From contig JAEWJX010000008.1 in assembly GCA_023386365.1 (NCBI GenBank), positions 1-52,500 of the forward strand: a DNA stretch of 52,500 bases. Direction: 5' to 3'. Position numbers and translations under genes: made by a program. Of this stretch, positions 1-7,669 are shown one piece after another. Position 1 is the stretch's first letter. Every line of letters starts with the position of its first letter. The notes under the pieces were generated by a model. It worked only from the letters and a program-made list of their open reading frames with translations. It was not told the DNA's origin and did no database searches. This stretch comes from Actinomycetes bacterium (GTDB lineage: Bacteria > Actinomycetota > Actinomycetes > Actinomycetales > Microbacteriaceae).

Positions 1-476
1 GGCTCCGGCACGGGCGCGGCGACCGCGACCGGCGCCGCCGCCGGCACGGCCGGAGCGGTGACCGCCGACCCGGTGGCGAACGCCGACGCGCGCACCACGC
101 CCGCCTCGATCGGCAACTCCACCGACCCGCTCCCCGTCAGCGTGACCCCCACCGAACCGCCCGGCAGGCGACGCTCGATCCACGTCGTCGCCCCGGCACC
201 CGACACCTGCTCGGCGCCGGCACGCACCACGGCCTCTCCGCGCACGATCGCGCTGACCGTGCCGTCGGCCGCTTCCACGAACGCGAACGGCGGCGTCGCG
301 AACAGCCCGTTCGCGGTGAGCGCCTCGAGGATGCCGGCGGGTCCCCGCTCGTCACGCATCCGCGCCCACAGGCCGTCGATGACGGCAGCGTCGAGGGTCG
401 CACCCACGAACAGCTGACGGGCCGGGGTGATGAAGGCGAGCCAGCCGTCGCCGGCCGCCGTATAGCGATGGGTCAT
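1..476 (-). CDS. N-terminal part of an unknown protein in the FHA/PP2C operon (partial)
   Basis: The frame is open from an ATG at 476 to the window edge, so the C-terminus is missing. It begins MTHRYTAAGDGWLAF and has a compact N-terminal domain of about 115 residues, then a stretch rich in Ala, Val and Pro (from about residue 130) that looks like a linker. The start lies 1 nt after the stop of the PP2C phosphatase gene (TGA-C-ATG), so the two are almost certainly translationally coupled. By position it could be a further FHA-domain or signalling protein whose FHA domain lies outside the window, but no FHA motif is visible in this part. Function not assigned. Confidence 0.75.
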   Translation of the reverse strand, partial: MTHRYTAAGDGWLAFITPARQLFVGATLDAAVIDGLWARMRDERGPAGILEALTANGLFATPPFAFVEAADGTVSAIVRGEAVVRAGAEQVSGAGATTWIERRLPGGSVGVTLTGSGSVELPIEAGVVRASAFATGSAVTAPAVPAAAPVAVAAPVPE

Positions 477-477
477 G

Positions 478-1323
478 TCAAGCTCTCGGCATCGTGTCTT
501 CGAGGAGGCGGGCATCGCGGTCGATGGTCTCGTCGGGGTCGCGCAGCTCCTCCGGCAGCTCCGACTCCACCACCACCACGGTCACGTTGTCGCGACCGCC
601 CGCGGAGACCGCAGCACCCAGCAGGCGCTCCGCCAGCGACGGGCCGTCCTTCTCGCGGGCCGACTGCTGGTCGTGGAAGACGATGATGCGGGCGATCTCG
701 TCGTCGTCGAGCTCCTTCGTGAGACCGTCGCTGCACAGCAGGAACGTCTGACGCCCGCGCAACGGCAGCAGCCACACATCCGGCTCCACCTCCGCTTCGG
801 CGCCGAGGGCCCGGGTGATGACGTTGCGCTGCGGATGTACGGCAGCCTCCGAGGCGTCGATCAGCCCGGCATCGATCAGCTCCTGCACCGCGGAGTGGTC
901 GACGCTCTGCTGCTCGAGCCGCCGGCCGTCCCAGCTGTAGGTGCGCGAATCCCCCACGTTGAAGGCCATCCAGTGCGGGCCGGCGCCGTCGATGTCGACG
1001 ATCGCCACCCCCGTCAACGTGGTGCCCGAGATGCCATCCTCGCCGAGCGCCCGCACGGCGTCGTTCGCCGCGCGCACCGCATCGACGACCGCGCGGGCAC
1101 TGGCCGCCTGGCCGTGCGCCAACTCGGCGAACGCGGCGATCGCGGTGCGGCTCGCGACATCGCCGTGCGCGTGACCGCCCATGCCGTCGGCGACGATCCA
1201 GAACGGTGGAGACGCGAGGAAGCTGTCCTCGTTGTTCGCGCGCACCGAGCCCACGTCGGTTGCACCCGCGTGGTGCAGGCGCACCACCGCGTCGCCGATC
1301 GCGAACTCCTCGCGAACCTCCAC
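478..1323 (-). CDS. PP2C-family Ser/Thr protein phosphatase
   Basis: Metal-dependent PPM/PP2C phosphatase, cytoplasmic, with no membrane segment. Counting from a TTG at 1365, the family motifs are in order: RANNED at 42-47, DGMGGH at 60-65, GTT at 114-116, GDSR at 138-141, SDGL at 212-215 and GGRDN at 256-260; these supply the metal-binding aspartates. I prefer the GTG at 1323 as start because GGGGGGAG lies just upstream; the TTG at 1365 would add 14 residues and has no such site. It lies downstream of an FHA (phosphothreonine-binding) gene and directly upstream of the partial gene at the edge. PP2C-FHA neighbours in actinobacteria usually act with PknA/PknB-type kinases; no kinase is in this window, so the substrate is unknown. 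Confidence 0.93.
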   Translation of the reverse strand: MEVREEFAIGDAVVRLHHAGATDVGSVRANNEDSFLASPPFWIVADGMGGHAHGDVASRTAIAAFAELAHGQAASARAVVDAVRAANDAVRALGEDGISGTTLTGVAIVDIDGAGPHWMAFNVGDSRTYSWDGRRLEQQSVDHSAVQELIDAGLIDASEAAVHPQRNVITRALGAEAEVEPDVWLLPLRGRQTFLLCSDGLTKELDDDEIARIIVFHDQQSAREKDGPSLAERLLGAAVSAGGRDNVTVVVVESELPEELRDPDETIDRDARLLEDTMPRA

Positions 1324-1390
1324 AGACTCTCCCCCCGCACGCGCAGTCCGTTGCCACCGTAGCAATCCGGACGGATCACACGAACCTCAC

Positions 1391-1414
1391 GGCACGGGGA
1401 GCGCTCCCCATGCC
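1391..1414. repeat. Hairpin between the FHA and PP2C genes
   Basis: A GGGGA/TCCCC stem with a GCGC loop is extended by GGCA/TGCC after a one-base mismatch. It lies just after the FHA stop codon and before the phosphatase start on the minus strand. There is no T-run, so it is not a canonical terminator; it could reduce read-through or stabilise an mRNA end. Confidence 0.4.
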
Positions 1415-1427
1415 ACCCGGAACGGAG

Positions 1428-1949
1428 TCAGACGACCTGGTCGACGCCCAGCAGGTACGAACCGAGCTCGACGACTGCGCCGTCCGGCACCGGCGAGAAC
1501 TCGGTCGAGGTGACCGGCCGGCGGGTGCGGTTCGCCACCACGGCGACACCGTTGGTCGAGTTCAGGTCGAGCACGAACAGTCCGCCGTCGTACGGGAGCA
1601 GGATGGCGTGGTTCTTCGACACCGTCTTCTCGCGGTCGACGACGGTCACCAGCTTCGCCTCCGGGAAGCCCTCCACCTCGAACGGCTTGCGGCCCACGAC
1701 GATGGGACCGTCGACCGCGATCCGGTCGCCGTCGGCGAGCAGCAGCACCCAGCCGGCGCTCACATGCTTCGGCGGGCCACCCGGGAAGAAGACGGGCTCG
1801 GACGGGTCGCGCGGGGGGATGCCCCGACCGACCAGCTTGGTGCGGGTGTCGACGAGCTCGGGGCTCAGGTCGTCGCCCTGCCCCTGCAGCCACGGCGGGC
1901 GCAGCACGGGTTGATCCGGTGGGAAGAAACCCGGCTGACGCTCATCCAT
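1428..1949 (-). CDS. FHA-domain protein
   Basis: Cytoplasmic phosphopeptide-binding protein of 173 residues. The N-terminal 60 residues are proline-rich and probably disordered. The FHA fold follows: GRKP around 86-89, SKNH around 110-113 and NSTNG around 129-133, which are the conserved Gly-Arg, Ser-x-x-His and Asn residues that hold phosphothreonine. It starts 31 nt after the TerC gene ends and is followed by the PP2C phosphatase, so transcription from the TerC promoter could reach it. The role in Ser/Thr phospho-signalling is inferred from the fold and the neighbour; the partner is not known. Confidence 0.9.
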   Translation of the reverse strand: MDERQPGFFPPDQPVLRPPWLQGQGDDLSPELVDTRTKLVGRGIPPRDPSEPVFFPGGPPKHVSAGWVLLLADGDRIAVDGPIVVGRKPFEVEGFPEAKLVTVVDREKTVSKNHAILLPYDGGLFVLDLNSTNGVAVVANRTRRPVTSTEFSPVPDGAVVELGSYLLGVDQVV

Positions 1950-1980
1950 GCCTGCATCATTTCCGCGCGGAGCGGTGACG

Positions 1981-2997
1981 TCAAGAGCCCTCGCCGTCGC
2001 GGATCGACTCCGCGGGCTTGCGGGAGTCGATGCGCATCTTGATCAGGCTCGCCACCACGGCGATCGTCATGGCCGCGACGATGACCGCCAGCGACGTCCA
2101 GGTGCTGATCTCCGGCGCCCAGTCGACGTGTTCGCCGCCGTTGATGAACGGCAGCTCGTTCTCGTGCAGCGCGTGGAAGAACAGCTTCACGCCGATGAAG
2201 GCGAGGATGAACGCGATGCCGTACTTGAGGTAGACGAGCTTCTCGACCAGGTCGCCCAGCAGGAAGTAGAGCTGACGCAGACCCATGAGGGCGAAGATGT
2301 TCGCGGTGAACACGATGAACGGGCTCTGCGTGATGCCGAAGATCGCCGGGATCGAGTCGAGCGCGAACACCAGGTCGGTGGTGCCGAGCGCGATCAGCAC
2401 CATCAGCACGGGCGTGAAGACCTTCTTGCCGTCGATGACGGTGCGGATCTTCGCGCCGTTGAACTCGTCGGTGATGGCGACGCGCTTGCGCACCCAGGTG
2501 AGCATGCGGCTCTCGCGCTCCACCTCGTCGTGGGCCCCCGTACGCACCTGGCCGATGGCCGTGTACACGAGGAACGCGCCGAAGATGTAGAACACCCAGC
2601 TGAAGTTCTCGATGAGCGCGGCGCCCAGCAGGATGAAGATGCCGCGGAACACCAGCGCCAGGATGATGCCCACCATGAGCAGCTCCTGCTGGTACCGCTT
2701 CGGCACCGCGAAGCGGGCCATGATCAGCAGGAACACGAACAGGTTGTCGATCGACAGGCTGTACTCGGTGAGCCATCCGGCCACGAACTGGCCCGCGTGC
2801 TCGGCGTCGCCCAGCATGAGCATCAGCCCGGCGAAGATCAGTGCGAGCAGCACGTAGAAGCCGATCCACAGCGCCGACTCCCGGGTGGACGGCACGTGGG
2901 GTCGCTTGAAGGCGAGGATCAGGTCGAACAGGAGGATGAGACCCAGCACCACGTAGGTACCGATCTCGAACGCGAGGGGCAAAGCCAGTTCCTGCAC
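1981..2997 (-). CDS. TerC/Alx-family integral membrane protein (probable Mn2+ exporter)
   Basis: A 338-residue polytopic protein with about eight to nine hydrophobic segments and two related halves, each with a conserved acidic motif: SLSIDNLFVF near residue 80-90 and LVFALDSIPA near 208-218. These acidic membrane motifs are typical of TerC/Alx proteins, several of which export manganese. The start is GTG at 2997 with AAAGG about 7 nt upstream. A yybP-ykoY-like leader lies just upstream, which fits control by Mn2+. No tellurite-resistance partners (TerB, TerD) are nearby, so a metal-export role is more likely than tellurite resistance. The FHA gene follows after 31 nt. Confidence 0.92.
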   Translation of the reverse strand: MQELALPLAFEIGTYVVLGLILLFDLILAFKRPHVPSTRESALWIGFYVLLALIFAGLMLMLGDAEHAGQFVAGWLTEYSLSIDNLFVFLLIMARFAVPKRYQQELLMVGIILALVFRGIFILLGAALIENFSWVFYIFGAFLVYTAIGQVRTGAHDEVERESRMLTWVRKRVAITDEFNGAKIRTVIDGKKVFTPVLMVLIALGTTDLVFALDSIPAIFGITQSPFIVFTANIFALMGLRQLYFLLGDLVEKLVYLKYGIAFILAFIGVKLFFHALHENELPFINGGEHVDWAPEISTWTSLAVIVAAMTIAVVASLIKMRIDSRKPAESIRDGEGS

Positions 2998-3027
2998 AGG
3001 AAACCTTTCAGAGGGGACGGAGCTATC

Positions 3028-3142
3028 TCGAACGTCTCTCCCGCGCGGCAGCCGTGTTCTTGTGGATGCCGCGGTCGCGACCGGGGCTGCGGCATCGGAG
3101 CCCGTGATGACGGTCGCGACGAGGTGGGATACTCCCCTTCGC
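3028..3142 (-). promoter_or_regulatory. Probable yybP-ykoY (Mn2+) riboswitch upstream of TerC
   Basis: Read on the minus strand, the leader has the family signature loop GGGGAGTAT (3137-3129) just after CGAA (3141-3138), which can pair with TTCG at 3032-3029 to close P1. A perfect 10-bp helix (3111-3120 with 3074-3083) and a 6-bp helix (3067-3072 with 3045-3050) form the two arms, and the second conserved loop element appears as GAGACG just before the P1 strand. It ends 30 nt before the GTG start of a TerC gene, the most common partner of this riboswitch. Assigned by eye; a covariance-model search would settle it. Confidence 0.8.
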
Positions 3143-3149
3143 GTGCGCC

Positions 3150-3155
3150 AGTCTA
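3150..3155 (-). promoter_or_regulatory. Candidate -10 element for the TerC transcript
   Basis: TAGACT on the minus strand fits TANNNT and places the transcription start about 7 nt later, just before the riboswitch. No convincing -35 box is visible. Confidence 0.45.
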
Positions 3156-3190
3156 GCGGCTCGACGGGTGACGGGCCGACCCGTGACCCC

Positions 3191-3196
3191 TAGGGT
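3191..3196 (+). promoter_or_regulatory. -10 element of a leaderless promoter
   Basis: TAGGGT lies 7 nt before the ATG at 3204, which would place the transcription start at the start codon. There is no Shine-Dalgarno sequence in the gap. Confidence 0.5.
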
Positions 3197-3203
3197 GTTG
3201 CGC

Positions 3204-3497
3204 ATGAGCGAAACTCCCCCGGACGACGCCCTCCGAGCCGAAGCCCGCAAGCGGGTGAAGGCCAAGCGCGACTTCTTCTCCATGGTCGCCATCTTCATCG
3301 TGGTCACGATCCTGCTCCTGGTGATCTGGTACTTCACGAGCGGTCCCGGCAGCTACTTCTGGCCCATCTGGCCGATCATCGGTTTCGCCCTCGCGACGGT
3401 GTTCACCGCGCTCGACGCGTGGGGCGTGACGCGCCGATTCGTCACCGAGCAGGATGTCGACGCCGAAGTCGAACGGATGACGCGTCGCAAGCGCTGA
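3204..3497 (+). CDS. 2TM-domain small membrane protein
   Basis: A 97-residue protein: a charged N-terminus (RAEARKRVKAKRDFF), a hydrophobic helix at about 28-47, a short loop, a second helix at about 55-75 and a charged C-terminus ending MTRRKR. This is the layout of the 2TM-domain family, whose function is unknown. The ATG at 3204 was chosen over an upstream in-frame ATG at 3168 because TAGGGT lies 7 nt before it and the extra residues are not family-like. It stands alone, divergent from TerC and convergent with the broken HNH gene. Confidence 0.85.
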   Translation: MSETPPDDALRAEARKRVKAKRDFFSMVAIFIVVTILLLVIWYFTSGPGSYFWPIWPIIGFALATVFTALDAWGVTRRFVTEQDVDAEVERMTRRKR

Positions 3498-3519
3498 TCT
3501 CGTCGGGCGCACAGTGAGC

Positions 3520-4841
3520 TCACCCCGCGTCGAGCAGGCGGGCGAGCGCCGGACTGCGTGACGGCAGAGCCGTTCTTCGGAGGGTTCCGTCGTCGTCGGG
3601 ACGCTCGAGGAAGTAACGCCCTCCCGCTCGGGTGATGCGCCAGTTCCGGTTGTGCACCAGCAGGTGACAGAAGCGGCACAGCAGCACGCCGTCGTCGATG
3701 TCGGTGCGGCCTTTGTGTTCGTTCCAATGGTCGATGTGATGCGCCTCCGACCACGAGGGCGGACGGTCGCACATCAGACAGCCTCCGTCGCGGGCGGCCA
3801 AGGCGATGCTGCCTCTCCGAGAAGAGACGCTGCTCCCGCCCCAGGTTCAGGACTCTGCCGCTGTCGTCGAACAGGATCGGGATGGCATCCGAGGAGCAGA
3901 TGAACCGTTCGGCGGTGGCGATGGAGACCGGCTCGGTCTGCGCCTCGAAGTACGCGGAACCGGCTCGCCCGCCATCCGCGGCGGGTGCGCTCTCGAGGTC
4001 GCGGTTCGCGACGAGGATCCGCACCGCCGGCTTGCGGTCGACGAGGAGTCGACCGGAGTCGACTCGCGCGCCGCAGCGGATCAGCTCGACGAAGGTGTCG
4101 AGAGCGAGTTGGTCGGGGGTGCGCTGGTCGCGCACGATGTCATCGGCCCGCAGCGCCGCATCCGGATCGACGAACCGTGGCCCGCCTCGCCTCGGCGACG
4201 TCGCCGCGTCGAGGATCGGCATCACGATGGCCGCCGACTCCGGGTCGAGGAGCGCGCTCGGTCTCACGCGCGGCGACACCCGCCGCATCCAGCTCGTCGC
4301 GAACCCGCGACGCCCGCTCCGCGAGGCGCTCGAGGGTGATGCCCGCAGCGGTGGCGACCAGGCGCCTGGCGGCGTCGGCGAGCGAACCGGGTGCGGCCTC
4401 CCCGACCGAGCCCAGCCTCGTGCGGATGACGTCGGCTGCCGCCACGGAGATCGACGCGCGGGACACGGCGTCGCCGATCACCGCCAGCCACGGCGCGATC
4501 GGGGGCGCGTCGACTCGCGGCGACTCTACGGGCACCAGCTCGCCCGCCTTCACCAGCGTGCGTGCCTCGCGCGTCGACCCGCCGGTGAGCTGCGAGATCA
4601 GCCCCTCAGCCGTGCGCTGACCGTGTGATTGCGCCAGGCCCCCGTGACCCAGCTCGCGACGCAAACGATGCGCGATCTCGCCCGCGACGGTCGCCGCCCA
4701 CGAGTCGATACGCCGACGGGCGTCGGCGAGGGAACGCTGCGTCTGCAACAGCTGCGCGTCGCCCATCGACCGCACCGGCAGGGGCGCGAACGCGTCTGCA
4801 GGCTCACCCAACTGGGCGAGGATCGCGGTGATCGAGGACAT
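3520..4841 (-). pseudogene. DUF222/13E12-type HNH endonuclease gene, broken by two frame changes
   Basis: Three reading frames together give one DUF222-HNH protein. Frame A (ATG at 4841, MSSITAILAQLGEPADAF) holds the DUF222 N-terminal half to about 4265. Frame B continues with LLDPESAAIV down to LNLGREQRLFSERQ near 3812. Frame C ends with the HNH domain (EAHHIDHW, VLLCRFCHLLVHN) and stops at 3520. At the first joint roughly 15-20 residues expected in the family, between the DUF222 helices and the LLDPES motif, are missing, so this looks like a true deletion with frame loss; the second joint needs only a small indel (one extra or two missing bases). No intact full-length product can be made, although the last part alone encodes a 93-residue HNH fragment. 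Such genes are multicopy in many actinobacteria and often decay. Confidence 0.85.
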
Positions 4842-5016
4842 GCATCCATGCTCACAGGGATCGAGAATCGGTCCGATGGCCAGACGCACATCCGTGGAGA
4901 AACCCTCTTCACAGGCAAGCACACGGAGGGGTGATGCCGTACGTGCAGGCGGCTCAGGGCGACGCCCCGTATTCTGAGCGCGGACCCCGACCGACCCGAC
5001 CAGGAGCCCCGCCCCG
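4842..5016. other. Intergenic region between the HNH pseudogene and the YqhA-like gene
   Basis: Divergent spacer. A possible -10 TATTCT lies at 4970-4975 on the plus strand, and AGGAG lies about 12 nt before the ATG at 5017. No other structure seen. Confidence 0.4.
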
Positions 5017-5691
5017 ATGACCGAGCCGACCAACTCCCCCACCGATGGCCCGTACAAGCCGCAGACCCCCTGGGTGAGCGCCGTCGGCTACTTCATCTTC
5101 TTCAGCCGCTGGCTGCAGGCACCGCTCTACCTCGGCCTCATCGTCGCGCAGGCCATCTACGTGGTCGTGTTCATGGTGGAGCTGTGGCACCTCGGCGAAG
5201 AGGTGATCATGCACTGGCCGAAGATCGAAGAGGCCACCATCATGCTGGCCGTGCTCGGCCTCATCGACGTGGTGATGATCGCCAACCTGCTGATCATGGT
5301 GATCATCGGCGGCTACGAGACGTTCGTGTCGCGCATCCGGGTCGACGGGCACCCCGACCAGCCGGAGTGGCTCAGCCACGTGAACGCGAACGTGCTGAAG
5401 GTGAAGCTCGCGATGGCGATCATCGGCATCTCGTCGATCCACCTGCTGAAGACCTTCATCGAGGTGGGCGACCTGGGCGCGTCGACTGATGCCGAGAGCG
5501 TCACGGGAGACACGTACACCTGGGACGGCGTCTTCTGGCAGGTGATGATCCACCTGACATTCATCCTGTCGGCGGTGGCGTTGGCGCTCATCGACCGCTG
5601 GTCGGTGAAGACCCAGGCGCACCTGCGCGCCACGGGCCAGGATGGTGCGGCCGCGCCGGTCGAGCCGTCGCTCACCCGCTCGTCGCACTGA
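5017..5691 (+). CDS. YqhA/UPF0114-family membrane protein
   Basis: A 224-residue protein with four hydrophobic segments (about 20-52, 68-98, 125-145 and 170-192). FFSRWLQAPLYLGLIVAQ near 28-45 and the GGYETFVSRI stretch after the second membrane block are family signatures. The family is conserved but has no proven function. Residues 1-18 form a hydrophilic N-terminal tail and the last 35 are hydrophilic. It converges with the SRAP gene at its 3' end with an 11-nt gap. Confidence 0.88.
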   Translation: MTEPTNSPTDGPYKPQTPWVSAVGYFIFFSRWLQAPLYLGLIVAQAIYVVVFMVELWHLGEEVIMHWPKIEEATIMLAVLGLIDVVMIANLLIMVIIGGYETFVSRIRVDGHPDQPEWLSHVNANVLKVKLAMAIIGISSIHLLKTFIEVGDLGASTDAESVTGDTYTWDGVFWQVMIHLTFILSAVALALIDRWSVKTQAHLRATGQDGAAAPVEPSLTRSSH

Positions 5692-5702
5692 CCCGCTGAG
5701 CG

Positions 5703-6413
5703 TCAGCTCGCCAGCGGCTCGATCAGGCTCGGGTCGCGGGGGTCGACCGCGCGCGAGTTGTTGACCCGACGGTCGACCTCGAACGTGGTGATCGTCGACG
5801 CCACCTGCTGCGATACCGCATCCAGCAGGTCGAGCAGGCGCTGCTTGTCGGCATCCGAGGCGAGCTTCTCGGGAGAGAGCCACTCGTCGTAGGCCTCGGG
5901 GGTGAGGAACGCCGGCATGCGGTCGTGCACCTCGCCGGAGGCGTCGCGCGCCTCACGCGTGACGATGGCCGCCGACACCACCCAGTCGCCGTCGACCTTG
6001 CGCGCGGTCGCCAGACCCGCGGCGGCGAGGATCGGGCGGTCGCCGTGGATGAAGTGCGGCTGCTTGTCGCCCTTGTCGCCCGTCCACTCGTAGTAGCCGC
6101 GCATCGGCACGATGCAGCGGCCGCCCGCGAACGCCGACTTCCACAGGCCGTTGACCGCGATCGTCTCGATGCGGGCGTTGAACTGGGGCCGCGACTTGGC
6201 GGTGAGGAACGGCGGGTGGAAGTCCCACTCGGCGGCGACGATCGACCGGCTCAGCTCGCCGGATGCCGCATCCTGTCGTTCGCGCACGATCGGCACCAGC
6301 TCGGTCGGCGCGATCGAGAACTGGGGACGCCAGTCACGGAAGTCGCCGCCGGAGGCGACGAACTCCTCGATCAGCTCGTTGGTCTCGGCATCGTTCGCGA
6401 ATCGTCCGCACAT
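5703..6413 (-). CDS. SRAP-domain protein (HMCES/YedK family)
   Basis: A 236-residue SOS-response-associated peptidase. After Met removal Cys2 (MCGRF) becomes the N-terminal nucleophile that forms a thiazolidine crosslink with abasic sites in single-stranded DNA. Other expected residues are Asn79 in QFNAR, Glu109 in GYYEW and His163 in VHDRMP. The start is fixed by the need for Cys2: the ATG at 6413, although the frame stays open far upstream. Lsr2 is encoded 38 nt upstream on the same strand. Cytoplasmic and nucleoid-associated by function; the role in protecting abasic sites is inferred from the family. Confidence 0.95.
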   Translation of the reverse strand: MCGRFANDAETNELIEEFVASGGDFRDWRPQFSIAPTELVPIVRERQDAASGELSRSIVAAEWDFHPPFLTAKSRPQFNARIETIAVNGLWKSAFAGGRCIVPMRGYYEWTGDKGDKQPHFIHGDRPILAAAGLATARKVDGDWVVSAAIVTREARDASGEVHDRMPAFLTPEAYDEWLSPEKLASDADKQRLLDLLDAVSQQVASTITTFEVDRRVNNSRAVDPRDPSLIEPLAS

Positions 6414-6451
6414 GCCGCCATCATCCTCCCGGCCGCCGACGCCGGGCGGCG

Positions 6452-6793
6452 TCAGTTGGCGGCGTCGTAGGCGTCGACGATCTCCGCCTTGATGCGGCCC
6501 CGGTCGCCGACCGTGTAGCCGTTGCCCTGCGCCCACGAGCGGATCGCCTGCAGTCGATCGGCATCCGACGACTTCGCCCGCGCGCGGGGAGCGGATGCGG
6601 TGCGCGCGCCGCCCACCCGGCGCCCGGCCGCTACGTACGGCGACAGGGCTTCGGCGAGCGCCCGCGCGTTGTCGGCGGACAGGTCGATCTCGTACTCGAC
6701 GCCGTCGAGGGCGAAGCGCGTGCTGCGGGTACCGAGCGGCAGCTCCTCCCCGTCGAGGTCGTCGGTGAGGATCGTGATCGTCTTCTTCGCCAT
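6452..6793 (-). CDS. lsr2: Lsr2 nucleoid-associated xenogeneic silencer
   Basis: A 113-residue H-NS-like protein typical of Actinobacteria. The N-terminal half (MAKKTITILTDDLDG... to about residue 58) is the oligomerisation domain. After a linker with several Arg/Ala/Ser, the C-terminal DNA-binding domain carries the RGR motif at 98-100 (GDRGRIKAEI), which inserts into the minor groove of AT-rich DNA. The length is normal. It sits between an SRPBCC gene upstream and the SRAP gene downstream, all on the minus strand. No AT-rich island, its usual target, is visible in this window. Confidence 0.95.
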   Translation of the reverse strand: MAKKTITILTDDLDGEELPLGTRSTRFALDGVEYEIDLSADNARALAEALSPYVAAGRRVGGARTASAPRARAKSSDADRLQAIRSWAQGNGYTVGDRGRIKAEIVDAYDAAN

Positions 6794-6826
6794 GTCGCGA
6801 GTGTAGGGCGCGACGAACCGCGACGG

Positions 6827-7312
6827 TTAGCCTTCGGCGAGCACCGCATCCATCTGGTTCATCGAACCGGTGAGCCCTTCCTCCATGCCCATCTCGAGCA
6901 CCTTCTGCAGGTCGTCGAGGCTCGCGTACGAGGAGACGCACTCCATGCGGGTGCCGCGGTCGGTGGGATGGAACGTGTAGGTCATGGTGGTGGCCGGCAG
7001 TTCGAGGTCGGGTTCGCCGTCGCTCGACGCGAATCGGTCGATGGCGGAGAAGCTGCGCGGTTCGTCGACCTGCTCCACATCCCACCGGCCGTGGAACTCC
7101 TCCCCCTCGGGGCTCGTCATGAAGTAGTGCACGACGCCGCCGGGCGTCAGTTCGTGGCGCACCACGGTGGCCGGGTAGGTGGGCGGCCCCCACCAGCGCT
7201 CCATCTTGCGCGGGTCGGCGTACAGCGCCCACACCTTCTCCACCGGGTAGTCGAAGTCGGCCACCACGGTGAGGGTGCGGGCCTCGAGGTCCTTGTCGAT
7301 GGTCAGTTCCAT
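6827..7312 (-). CDS. SRPBCC/AHSA1-like protein
   Basis: A 161-residue START-like (Bet v1) fold protein of the activator-of-Hsp90-ATPase-1-like group. Signature segments are the N-terminal DFDYPVEKVWALYADPRKM, ERWWGPPTYP and the C-terminal GMEEGLTGSMNQMDAVL. It binds a hydrophobic ligand in related proteins; the ligand here is unknown. It follows an ArsR gene by 13 nt. The ArsR-SRPBCC pairing is very common in actinobacteria and suggests one operon with autoregulation. Confidence 0.9.
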   Translation of the reverse strand: MELTIDKDLEARTLTVVADFDYPVEKVWALYADPRKMERWWGPPTYPATVVRHELTPGGVVHYFMTSPEGEEFHGRWDVEQVDEPRSFSAIDRFASSDGEPDLELPATTMTYTFHPTDRGTRMECVSSYASLDDLQKVLEMGMEEGLTGSMNQMDAVLAEG

Positions 7313-7325
7313 GATGCGGTTCCCT

Positions 7326-7658
7326 TCATTCGTCGAGCAGGGCGGCCATGCGTTCGACGCGGCCCTGCCAGGCTTCGGCCAGTTGGTCGAGAGCGGCGCG
7401 CGCGCGGCGCAGCGTCTCGGGTTCGGATCGCACGAGCAGCTCCCGTCCGCGGCGCACCTTCGTCACCAGGCCGACGCGTTCGAGCACGGCGATGTGCTTC
7501 TGCACAGCGGCGAAGCTCATCGGGTAGTCGTCGGCGAGGCGGCTGACGGAGAGGTCGCCGTCGACGGCCCGGCGCACGATGTCGCGTCGGGTCGCGTCGG
7601 CGAGGGCGTGGAACAGTCGGTCCACGTCGGCGTCGCTCAGCTCAATTGATACAACCAT
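7326..7658 (-). CDS. ArsR-family winged-helix repressor
   Basis: A 110-residue regulator: DRLFHALADATRRDIVRRA at about 13-31 is the ArsR opening, and SVSRLADDYPMSFAAVQKHI (about 37-56) is the helix-turn-helix. There are no Cys pairs of the metal-sensing type, so it probably belongs to the non-metal group that pairs with SRPBCC proteins. The ATG at 7658 was chosen although the frame runs further upstream, because upstream sequence lies in the preceding phosphoesterase gene. A perfect inverted repeat covers the start codon and TAACCT sits 8 nt upstream, giving a leaderless, self-repressed promoter. Confidence 0.92.
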   Translation of the reverse strand: MVVSIELSDADVDRLFHALADATRRDIVRRAVDGDLSVSRLADDYPMSFAAVQKHIAVLERVGLVTKVRRGRELLVRSEPETLRRARAALDQLAEAWQGRVERMAALLDE

Positions 7659-7666
7659 TTGGTTGT
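7651..7666. promoter_or_regulatory. Probable ArsR operator overlapping the start codon
   Basis: Perfect inverted repeat ACAACC-ATTT-GGTTGT. The ATG of the ArsR gene (minus strand) lies in its centre, and the candidate -10 (TAACCT, 7672-7667) directly abuts it, so a bound repressor would cover the transcription start. Target inferred from position. Confidence 0.65.
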
Positions 7667-7669
7667 AGG

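Noticed and set aside
58..417. Plus-strand frame at the left edge
   Set aside because: The minus-strand frame, which is open to the window edge and abuts the PP2C stop, has better composition and operon position.
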